Origin: Symsagittifera roscoffensis | Taxonomy: Eukaryota > Xenacoelomorpha > Acoela > Convolutidae | Length of the DNA: 64,000 bases | Direction of reading: 5' to 3' | Assembly: GCF_963678635.1 (NCBI RefSeq) | Contig: NC_087067.1 | Location: 24,621,547-24,685,546 of the forward strand | In this document: positions 1 to 11,700 of the stretch, piece by piece | How the letters are laid out: each line of letters opens with the position of its first letter | Numbering within the stretch: position 1 is the stretch's first letter | Position numbers and translations under genes: made by a program | The notes under the pieces: generated by a model | The model's input: the letters and a program-made list of their open reading frames with translations, nothing else | What the model was told of the DNA's origin: nothing | Database searches by the model: none

Positions 1-283
1 GAAGAAACTATACCGCCTGATAGATCTTTGTTTGAAGAGAATTTTTCACACTTTCTCGATATATCTATCCAGAGATCGCACTTCAAAAAATAAGATCAAA
101 TTTAATCGCAAAGTAGTTTTTCCTACCGAAATATGTCTTCACTTCGCTCCAGGACACTTAACAAAGGTGTTTCGAAAATCAAAATACCTAATGCGTAGAA
201 AATCTTGAAAAACAAACTGTTAAATAAATTTACACAGAATTGAGCAAATTGTTCATAATAGTGGCCTCTCGGTAAAAACAAAG

Positions 284-660
284 CCAACCGACTGTTGGAA
301 AGGAGCCAACGAACGCAGGTAAACAGAAAAAAATTGACTTAAAGAAAACTCAATTTTCGAAAAAAAAGATGCCTTTAAAGAAAACTCTTTGAATTTCCAG
401 AACAATTTATGATTTGCGCTTTTTTCGGCAAAATTTACCCAATTTGAGAAAACTCGATCAATTTGAAAAAACTGGTTAAATTAATATTTAACTGGAAAAT
501 CTGAAAATAAATTTCACTTTCGAAGATAGTCTGGATCGCGTTTTTACTGATCTTTACACTTTTTGTTTTAACAAAGGAAATGAACTGAACTTAAAAGAAA
601 ACAAAAAAATCATCGTGACCTATATAAGAGTGTGAACTACGTTCATCGACTCTTAATAAA
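284..660 (+). repeat. Dispersed repeat family R1, copy 1 (TATA-hairpin-AATAAA)
   Basis: The unit begins with a small hairpin CCAACCGACTGTTGG, continues through an AT-rich body, and ends GACCTATATAAG, then AAGAGT ... ACTCTT (a hairpin), then AATAAA. The same order of blocks recurs at 1504-1860, 10268-10610 and 11726-12200, with a weaker copy at 5218-5590. No coding capacity is seen. The class is unknown; a SINE or a small solo-LTR-like unit would both fit. Confidence 0.65.
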
Positions 661-1503
661 AACTCCAACTGAATAAACAGTTAAATTAATATTTTCAATG
701 CATCGGGAAATTGCTGCTATTGGGTACGACAAAAGGGACAACCATCAAAAAAGCCTCATCCGAAATCCTAAATATCTAATGGTATCTTGAGCTTGCGTCG
801 ATAATTCGCGCTGATCGAGATATCCAAGCGAGTTGGAAACATATGCACTCAAGGAAACAGAAAATGACCAAACTCTGTTTCCTAATGGTTTTTATATAAA
901 AGATCGATATCGCCCTAATGCCCTCTGAACTTCAAGAATACTTCATGATTGACTCTTGTTTGGCACAAAAGAAATCAGTTTCGACAATTTTTTATCGTTG
1001 GGAAAATTTAAAAAACAAGTCAGTCATTTGGGTCAGTTTCCTTGCGTTTATAGGCACTTTTCAAACTGTCTGTTGGCTATGCTTTAAAGGCCTGTTTCGT
1101 TTCATTCGCCAAAGTTTTAAAAATTTCGTTTAGTTGAGAAAATTCCCAGCGATATATAAATTTCAGAAGTTACTTTATTTGTGAGTTTCGGCACTATTTA
1201 AGGTTTTGTAAAAAGACAGCCTTATCTGCCTTCCATTTGGCAAATGAAACAGAATATGCCTTTAAAACATAGTGAACAGGCAGTTTGAAAGTTTTATTGA
1301 ACGCAAAGAAACTGACAAAAATGACCCACTTCATCATGAAACTTTGTTTTGAAGACTTCAACTTCAAAAGAAAAATTATGGCCGTAATGCTCTTTTTTAA
1401 TCTCAAGAAATATTGATTGAAATTTTTTGATGAATTCAATTCCATTAGAGAAAACTGGATCAATGGGTAAACACATTTTCCGCTGGCAAATCTTGAACAC
1501 ATA

Positions 1504-1860
1504 GCCGATTGACAATTGGAACTGTCAATGAAAGCAAGCAAAATGCACGCAAAAATACTGACTTGTTTTTTGAAAGAATCTCAACTTTCGAGTTTCCAAT
1601 AAAAAACAGATAGCGTTCAAGCTCTTTGAATTTCCAGAACAATTATTTATGAATGAAACTTTTTGGATATTAACCCAATTTGAAAAACGGCATCGAAAGG
1701 TAGAAATTTTATTACAAAGGAAACGAACTGATCTTAAGAAGAAATCGAACAAAAGGCGAAAAAAAAAATCTGAGCCTGAACAAACTTTAAATTTTCATGA
1801 GAAATCAATCATGACCTATATAAGGATCTGAACTACGCTGATCGACTCTAGATAAAAACC
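1504..1860 (+). repeat. Dispersed repeat family R1, copy 2
   Basis: It shares with copy 1 the blocks CTCTTTGAATTTCCAGAACA, TTAACCCAATTTGA, GACCTATATAAGGATC and GATAAAAACC in the same order. A partial copy of the middle block follows at about 1875-1990. Confidence 0.55.
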
Positions 1861-2476
1861 CTTTTCGAGCCTAGACGCCATTCAATTGCAAAGGCAAAAA
1901 CGATTTGAATTGAACTTAAGAAAAATCAAAAGTCAAACTGCGAAAGATCAAATTTGGGGAGAACAAATTTAAAGACTTTCCGAAGAAAAACGATAAAAAT
2001 AAAAACTAACTAGATTAGTGTATAGATTACATTCACTTTCATTTAAAAAATTGAATGCAAACCGCCAAAAAATAATCAAGTGAAAATTGACTTCAGTCAT
2101 CGTTATTTCAACTTCAAGACAAACCAGCTGAGAAGTTTCGCCAATGACGTTTTGCTGAATCGCGCCAAAAAAACTTTGCAACAAGCCATAAAATGTCCCT
2201 CATCAAAGGTTTGTATAACTTCCACTGCTTTGACCAGTAGTTGAATTGAAAACAAAATGCTTCAATTTTTTTATTTTATTTTTTCAGTTAAAAAATATTT
2301 CCACAGCTCAGCTGTCAATCATTATTTTATAGACATTTCCATTGTTTCTAAGAAGTCAAGAACACATAATTTCTTCTGACGTCCATTCTATTTAAAACAG
2401 CAGCTTATTTCTAGAAAAACACACATTTGCAATAAAAGTTGTCAGCTTTTGTGATCGTTGTGACAGCAATATTAAT

Positions 2477-2737
2477 TTAGTCCGTGTGGAATTTCTTCTT
2501 ATACACTCTGCCTGCCTCGTCCCACTCTTGGATCAGTCTTTCTTCTGTATCTGCTCCCACTGGTCTGTAGCACTTGTACTCCATAGTGAAGTCTCCTTTG
2601 CCCTCGGTGAGAGACCTCAGCTCCGATATGTATCCGAACATATTACTCAGAGGTACCTCGGCTTCAATGTACGAAGTGTCACTCGATCCCTCCACATTCG
2701 AGATATCTCCTCCTCTGACTACTATACTACCTTGTAC
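2477..2737 (-). CDS. GFM1: GFM1 exon 10 (domain V and stop)
   Basis: It encodes [37 protein letters not shown] and a 30-residue tail ending KKKFHTD before a TAA stop at 2477-2479. Acceptor GTTGACAG|GTACAA. Confidence 0.93.
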   Translation of the reverse strand, partial: VQGSIVVRGGDISNVEGSSDTSYIEAEVPLSNMFGYISELRSLTEGKGDFTMEYKCYRPVGADTEERLIQEWDEAGRVYKKKFHTD

Positions 2738-5700
2738 CTGTCAACACATTCTATTTGACTCTTGTTTTCAAATCCTTCGAACTAAAGCTTTCTATACATT
2801 TACTATGTATCAGCACACAATTTTTAAAAACAGACTACAGAAGGGAGAACGGTGAAGAAACCAAGTAAACCCATAAAACGAAATAATCCGTACCAAAATT
2901 AGAGTATGAATTTAAAAATTCGAACCACCGTAAGTTTGAGCCTGCAAAAATAGCACTAAAAATGACTGAAGGCCATCTCACCTGTGAGCTGAACTCGTAT
3001 GGACATGAAACTTCGACTGTCATGATAGGCTCAATCACTTGTCTGTCAGAGATGTCATAAAACTGCTTCATACACAGAAACGAACAGTTGTAGAACGCCT
3101 TCTCACCTGTGAAAACAGAAGACAGGAAAGTTAACAAGATAATCTTTGAATTTAATCTACTTCACCGTCTTGATTCTTGTATCCAATAAATTATATTTTT
3201 GGATACAACAATAATCATATTCTATAATTACATTTAGACATTAGCATATGGACATTACAACCAAAAAAAATTACTTTTAGACATTAGTATATGGATCTAA
3301 GTCAGGGCAATCAATTTCTGTGCAATACAAAAAAAATCAATACTCTCAGAAACTGAGAAAAAAATACAAAACCAATCGGCTAACATAATTTTCTCCAAAA
3401 ACTCGAATTCTCAGGCGACGCTATGACAAAAACTATCTAGATTTTGCTAAACAAACTAGACATTGCATGCAACATTTCCTGAAATAGGTTAGTGGCTCAT
3501 TTTATTTTAATTCTTTCTGTCCGAACTTTTCGCAATTATCGATACTAACCAGAGTCCACAGGGTGCTCCATTCCGTCCACCAGTACCATCCGGATTCCAG
3601 TGATCTTTGAGCCGGTAAAGCTACCCTCCTCACACGCATCTCGGAAGCCCCTCTCGATGCCCTTCATGAAATTCTTCGAAATAGCAGCTCCCTTCACCTA
3701 CAGCAGAAGATATCTATTTTGTCTCATCGTTACAAATATAAAACTCCTCCTAATCAAGTGTACAGATCACCAGAACTTAAGTACGCCTCTTTTCGACATT
3801 CAAAATTAGGTTTTGAAAAATAAAGAATACAATGTAAAAACACAGAGAAGAGAGCTCCGCAACACTTGCGATACAACATAGCATGGCAACTTAGCCGACA
3901 AAAAAATGAGACTGAAGCCAGTAGAAAAAACTCGAAAATTTAGAAAAAAGTCTAAAGTCAGATAATGGTAAATAAGCATCGCAAGGAAAAAAACAAAGTG
4001 GTAAAAACCAAACATACTTGAGCAGGCAAACGTGGCAGGCGAAAATTGTTCTCATGAAAAATTATAACAGCTCAATAAAAAATGAAATCACACACACACA
4101 CACACACACATAAAAAACATTAAAAACCATAAAGCACACAGGTAAAAAGCTTAGCATACAGGTAAAAAACCCATAACGCACACAAAAAAAATAAAAAACT
4201 TTTGAATAAACTGAATACTAGTTATATTTTTTTATGCTATTTTTTAAAGTTGTACAAAATGCAGACAAGTTCAAAATAAGCCTGTTGGTTGACAAAATTA
4301 CAGAAATGAGAAAATGATTCAATGATTCTGTTAGAAAAGTTGTTCAGCTGAAAAAAAGTAACTTCCGATTTTACGATGTAAGCGTAATAACAAAAAAATT
4401 CTCCTATAAATCATAATGAAATAATATTAGCATCAGAATTTGAGACTTGGAGATAACGGGATCCACTAATCGTCTGCATCTGGCGTCAGTGTACAAGATA
4501 GAATCAAATCCAAAAACAAAATTAAAAACTTCAGAATGAGCATCCTATAAATCCTACAACCTCAAGTCCAAAACTTGAAGATCAGGGAGCAAACAATTTT
4601 GAGATCAACCAAGCTAACACAACCATGCAATGTAATTCGACCAATATCTGCCTGGTGAACAGTTTTTTCAAATTGGTGTCGCTTTTTTCTGCACGTTGTG
4701 ATAAAGAGAACTGAGGGAAAAATAGAAATTAGGCATATTTCAGAGTCATAGTAAAATAAGTCAATTGTAAAACAGTTTTTGAAAAAAAATGACTAGAAAA
4801 ACGAGAAAAAAAAATACCAATGTTTCAAACTTCCAAGTTTTTCATTCCAAAATTGCGCTTAAAACTTCACAAACTACCTTTATTTGAGTAAAACTAAGTT
4901 TTCGCGGCTTAAATTATGCTTAAATATGCTATTGTAAGCCTAGACGGTCACCTTATTAGCTCGAAATTAGACCAAAATGCAAAAATTTCAAACCGGTTTT
5001 CTCAACACAAAATTTTCGAAATTTTTACAGCCGTTCGAATCACGACTGAAAGAGCTTTAATATGATATATCACTCAACCCAGTCCGATCATTATTTGTGG
5101 TACCTGATTTTTTGTGGAAAACAAAAAGCAAAAAAAACTAAAACACATCCGAATACAAAGTTCCTCCCCATTTTCCATGGTCGGAACAATTACGCTTGTA
5201 GCTAAATAGAAACAACCAACAGGCAGATGGAAAATTGCCAATCAATCGCCAAGCAGAATAGATATTTTTGAGAAATTTTCATCTATCAATTTTCAAGTAA
5301 AAAAATTAAACACCCTTAAAGCTCGCGTATCTTGTATGATTGACATTTTTTGGAGTAAAAAAAATCGTTTTTCATATTTCGCTGGAAATTCTGAGAACTA
5401 AAATTATCATTTGAAACTGAAATCATATTTTTGAATCATATTTTTGCTCCATTTTAACTTATATATTTGGACAGCGGAGTTTGCCTTCCTCAAAGCAAAT
5501 GAATTTGAGTAAACTTAAAATGAAAAACCAAATTTGAACTTTTAAGTATTGCAAAAAAAAATCCACACGACCTATCAAGGTGTCTTCAAATAGCAAGGTG
5601 AAGGGGAGTGGAAAAGAGCCGTAATTATGAGCTTAGAATGGTACCTGGTCTACAAACTCCACTTCGAGGAAACTGTCTCCCGCCAGTGGTTCATAGTAGC

Positions 5701-8700
5701 CTTGAATTCTACCGTACTGCCCATGTCCTCCTGACTGTTTCTTGTGCAGATAGTCAAATGGCACGCGCTCTGTGAAAGTCTCAAGTTTAATCGAATGCGT
5801 GAAAGGGGCCCAGGACTAAATCCCCCATTGGATAAAGACCTCTAGGACAAAATCTCTATATTTTGATTCAGTAGCCTGGAAATCAAGTTGTATACATAAT
5901 ATGATGTTAGTTTTTATTGATTCCATTTTGAAATGACTTCAACTTAATCATGCATCGCCGCTTTCACGGATTTTTAAACAACTTTAAGATTCTAACGTTT
6001 AGTTGACTTTCTATGAGAATGAGCTCTAATTGCAAAAATTAATAAGCCACGTGAAACTCAGTAAAAAATGGATGTAAGATAATGTTCATCTCGACAGCGT
6101 GAGTTCGAATCACAAAAATGACATTTTGTAGAATCGACAAAAAGGTGTGTTGAATTTACCCCAGGGATCAAAAATCCGGAGTTTCCCTGAGATCGGAATG
6201 TGTGAAAGGAATTTCGATTCCTAGAAAATGGCTCTTTCTTGCGTCAAAAATTCAGACATCTAGTACCACCGAATGTTGTATTTGAGGGTACCAAAAACTT
6301 GAGCTTAATTTAACGTTAATTTATGTTGCCTGATAAACAATTTAACACCCGATATAGTCCCAGCAAATCGATTAGCTTAACCGGTGAGATGCCAGTGTGT
6401 TCGCAATTTAATTACCCATTAGCTATTAAAAGTGTTTCTTGACGCAAAATTTTGTTCAGCTTGTAAAACACGTGCGTTTTATTAAGCATCAACTCATTCG
6501 AAATAACTATAAGGCAAAATCAAATTTGTCTTGAGTAACATAGGGGGCCAAAAACAGCTTCATAACAACTAAGCTTATTGTAAGAAGAAAGTAAATTCTA
6601 TTTAATGGCAGTGTGAGTTGCGGCGATCGTAGCAACAGTCTAAAACATCATATGGATTTCGATGGGCGAAGTCCTCCAATCGCCGCCATGTGAGCACAAA
6701 CGGCGCTTATTATGCTTCAATGGAAATGTATGCCTTTAATGAACAGATCAAAGTGGACGCCCGGATCAAAAACAAAACCAAGTATGCTCATACCGGTAGT
6801 GCCTCATATCAAACGAAGGATCCGAAAATCCGACACGAGAACTGAAGCCAGCCACCGACTCTAACAGTATTTGATTTTGAACTGCCTTTTAAATACATGC
6901 AAACCATGACCAGAGAGGGTTGTCTTATTATAGACTCGACGGATCCTTGAAGAGCGATACTTGGTATTCGCAACCAACAAAAACATCGAAGTTTTAAGTC
7001 GTGATAACTTAGATCTAGTATACACTGTCAACTGCTTCGTAGATGGAACGACTTTTCCATGTAGCTGTGCCCTTCTCCCCGCTAAACGACAGGAAACGTA
7101 TAACTCTTCCTGGTCAAACTTGAAAGCAGATATCGTGCCTCCCAATCCAATCATGATGGACTTCCATATGGCTTGCATCAATTCTGTGGGTAACTTTCCG
7201 GACAGAAATGAAAGGTGAATTCTTTCACTTCTCGCAAGTCATTTATAGAAAGATAATGTACTGTATCAAAAGGACAAGGATTTCAACCATGCTATACCTC
7301 TTTTAGCTGCTCTTGCCGCTTCTTCACATTCCGTTCGGTCGACATCATGAGCTATTTTGGGGACACCTTTGTAGGCAAAGAAACGCGAAACTTAACTAGA
7401 CGGAAATCTCGATTCGACTTGGATATGTGGAATGTTTATTTCAGGACATTGACGACTTTCGCAAGAAAAACGATGCCTAGATTTTGAATACATGCTCCAA
7501 ATGTCAAATCCTGATATATCATTGAAGTCATTCAGAGGCAGCAATCTCTGCAAACGTTTAGTTTCTCTCAAACGCAGCTCAGCGAGAAAATTCGCACAAG
7601 GACGAGGATTAATTTTGGGAGGATAAATAATTATATGCTCTGCCGCTAACTAAAGAGTTGGATTATCTAAAAGCCATAGCTGCTAATTTATCCTTTTAGT
7701 TTTTAGTCTTTAAGCAACCTATTTCTTTTCTGTTAATTTTTAATTTTTAGTGTCGCATTTTCTTGTTCCAATGTGTGGGACTTTAAACTAAAAACTGGGG
7801 GATTTTGTCCTAGGGAGATTTGGTCGAATGGTGGATTTAGTCTTGGGAGATTTTATCCGATGGGTTTTGTCCTGTGGGATTTATCCTAATCTGTTAAAAC
7901 CCCACCAGTCCAGACTATGATGGGAAATTTTGAACTCTCAGGCGACCTTGAAATGAAAATTTTATCTCAAAAACTAAAGCTTAAGATTGCAAATTTGTTC
8001 AAAAAGGTAGCTTGCTTTTTAACCAATTTTCTATGCTGCAATAGCACCTGCTGCTCAGATTGCCAATTTATTTAAAAGCCAGCAATAATTGGCAACTCAG
8101 TTCTACTTTGTTGACTAGTAAATACCCAATTGGAGCATAGAAAATTGATTAAAACGAGCAAAACAATTATTTTTAAAAAGCTGCATTCTAAAGCTAGTTT
8201 CAGGAACCTGAAGGTACATACCCTGGATAGTCTCTCTAAACTTGACCATGGGTTGGCCAAGAGTGACTGGACACCCGTATTCTCGCTCCATCCTCTGTGC
8301 ATAGATGTCCAAGTGCAGCTCTCCCATCCCACTTGCAATAGTCTCCCCACTCTCCGCGTCTCGATGACACACAAATGTTGGATCTTCTTTCTGGAACCTG
8401 ATAATAATACCTATCTTGGAAGCTCTTAAAGAGAGTTTTTCGCAAAAAAGTTACCGACAATCAATTTCCAGTAAGATGAAAATTAGCACTTTCGGCTAAA
8501 TTCTCATATTGACAACGAAAGAGCTTTTACGGTTAATCAACATATTATAAAAAAGGTAACAAGTCGTAAAAAGGTAACAAACTTTTAATGGGGTGAGGTC
8601 GTCAAATTCCAGAGAGAGGGGATTTGGTTGGTGTCTACTTCCCCTTCCTAAACCTAAGACCACTCTTGCGCTAGATTACCAAAAACTAAAGGGTTTTAGA

Positions 8701-11700
8701 AGGGTTAAATCGTCTTAAGGGTTTATGAATTTAGAAAAAAAAGCATTTCGATAACAAAATAGAGCAATGGGAACTGCAAAATGATCTTTCATATGCCTGG
8801 GTTTAACCAACTCGATTCCCGGTGCGTGTACTGATTTTATCTTCAGAGTATTTAAGTCAGTATTTAATTCAATTCGACTAGTGATGACTGACCTGTTGAT
8901 GGCTTTTGAGAAGTTGTCCACCTGTTTCTGGTTCTTGACAGTGATGCTCATCGAGACCACTGGCTTCGGCACGAATATGTTCTCCATCGACACATCCACC
9001 ATCTGAGCACTGGACACAAAAGTATCTCCAGACACACAGTCCAGACCAGGAATTGTAAAAATGTCTCCTAAAATCAGAACAAAGCAAATACAAACATCCT
9101 CAACCATCATGACCATGAAAGGTGTTTGAGTATCTCACTCTTTTTCGAGACACTTTGAATTTATTTAAATTTTCTCTTCGAAATATCATATATAACAAAG
9201 CCTTAACATGTCCATTCAAGCTATGTCCATGGATGCAAATAACCGTATGAATAATAACGAAAACATCTGAAATTACCACACAAAAATACATGCCTAGGCA
9301 GAGAAAATAGACTTTTCAAAAACGCTCAAATGACATAAGTTCAAAATATATATCCAGCACAGAGGCGAAGTGGAGCGGACAAAACAAACATGCGTGAAGC
9401 CGAGAGAAAATGAGGCGGAAGCCGAGAGAAAATGAGGCGGAAGCCGATACAATACAAGCCGAAACTTTTAGGTCAAATAAATGGAACAAAAAACTGAAAT
9501 TATACCAGGTCGAGGTTGGTAAATTTACAGTCAACATCAACAAAAAATTTTTGAAAAGAACGGTTATTTAAAACATTGACATGCTCAAAATATGAGATTA
9601 ATGAAGACAAGTACAGATTTGGAAAAACGATGTTGATTCGGTCCGACAAGATGTTTACCTGGAAAAAAGTATGTTCCAATTTAAAAGCGCTTGCTAATCG
9701 TGAGCCAATAACACACAAAAAGCTTTCAAACGTTTTGAAACAGATAAACCAAACGTTCGAAACCGTATACATTATGATTCTCTCATACATAAATTTCCAT
9801 TACTTTCTTATATGAGGAAAACGATCATAACATGTGAAATTTCGTTTAAAAAACGGTGGACGAGTATTTTTTTTATAAAGCCATTAGGGATATTTGGGCT
9901 ATCATAACTGGATGACATACATAACAAAAACAAACAAAGTTCAAATGTTTATATAAAAACCGTGAAATCAATTTTGAATAAAATTGCAGAAAGCCTTCAT
10001 AAACTGATATTTCTGAAACCAACTAAGTGAAATCTTTTTAAACAAACAATTTAATAGATGCAGGAAGAAACACATAAGAGCCCGTAGCTGAATTTTAAAA
10101 AAATGAAGCCCGTTAACGGATAAAAAATCGCACCGTTACTAAATAACTGATGTTGCTGAAAATCCTAAAACCAGATAGAAATAATTTTTCTATATCTGAT
10201 TGAAATTCAATTTGGAAAGACAGTTTTAAACATAAAGCATCTAATCTTTCAAATGTTAAACATAACCAACTGCTAGTTGGAGAAGCGTAATGAACGCAAA
10301 AAAAAACAAAAAAAGACTTGTACTTAAAACAAATCCCATCTTTCCAATTTCGAAGAAAAAATAGATGCTCTTAAAGCTCTATGATTTAATGCTCTATAAT
10401 ATATGATAGACAGTTATAAAACTTTTTTTTCGCTGAAAAATCGGATAATTAAATTTTACTTTCGAAACTAGAACTTAAAAAAATCACAAATCGAATTGCG
10501 AGAAATCAAAATTGTGTGAACAAATTTTAAGACAATTTCCTGAAAAAATTAACAAAAAAAATCTCCAAGACCTATACAAGTGTCTTCACTACAATCATTA
10601 CTCTGTAAAAACAAAAAAAATCAGAAATTATACAAAAAAGTTATAAAATCGAGCAGAAAAAAAATCCGTGCACATTAACCGACGAAGCAAAAACTTTCAA
10701 ATAAAAAAAATTAAAAAAAAAACTTATATAAAATTTCCAAAAAAAAACAGAAGTTCCGCAGCAAATCTTGCAACTCAATTACATCCGCCAATGGGGCTTT
10801 AAAAATGGCATTCAGAAAGCTATACGAAAGCTGAACCTAAAAAAGAATCCGTACTATGGAAACTAAGCCTTCAAAAATACAAGAGACGAAAACTTCTAGT
10901 TTAAAAAAAAACAGGCCCCGGTCGGATTCGAATCACACATCCTTTTCGTGTTAAAATTGGGATCTTGTTAACTATCCCCCCCCCCTATTTCGATTTTCAG
11001 AAATGCAACTTTGGCGGCCCCATTTTCAATAGCTTAAAACAATTTTCAGAAAATATACATATATTTAAAATTTTTACGTGGGTATTATATAAATAGTGAG
11101 TAATACAAATACGAATGCGCGAAAATGTTAACATAATTGTTGACATTTTTGAAATGCATATTTTATACAGAAATGGTTGTCAAAAAAATACATGCATAAG
11201 GGGGGGGGGGAATAGCTAACAAGTTCCAATAGGGGGGGGGGGGGGGAAATAGTTAACAAGATCCTAAAATTGAAATTATTATGAAGCAAGCTGTAACATT
11301 TTCACGGTTGCAACACACTTGCTTATCGCAAGGGTTAAAAGGATGAGTACCTGCGAACACTTGGTCCACTTGTTCCATTTCGTTTGAGTGCATCCGGGCC
11401 AAATTGTTTACTCTGATACGCTTTCCACTCCTAGTGTTGACGAACATGTCGCCCTTTGTCAAGGAGCCTAAAATGTAACACTCATTTAACACGAAATTCA
11501 ATTTCGAAATGCCGATTTAACATCCTCATTATCCAATAAAATGTTCATGGTGAACAAAATAGCTATTCTGAACGACTTTGGTTATCATTTATTAATACGT
11601 AATATCACAATTTTTTTTTTTGCAATATTCCGTGAATTAATCCCGCGAAGGTTAGGCTGAAGTATGCCATGAGAAAATAATTATAAAATTATTTCAATTT

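Larger units (their letters stand above)
1..2476. other. Non-coding AT-rich flank downstream of GFM1
   Basis: No gene is recognised here. The open frames are short and compositionally biased. The stretch holds two full copies and one partial copy of a dispersed repeat, described separately. Two overlapping TTTATT words at 2270-2280 read as AATAAA on the minus strand, about 200 bases after the GFM1 stop codon, and could be its polyadenylation signal. Confidence 0.6.

Noticed and set aside
6100-6125. Possible B box (GAGTTCGAATCAC) of another tRNA-like repeat
   Set aside because: No A box at a suitable distance and no shared SINE body.
8807-8835. tRNA-like T-arm (CTCGATTCCCGG) in intron 5
   Set aside because: An isolated match with no A box, no acceptor pairing and no flanking SINE sequence.
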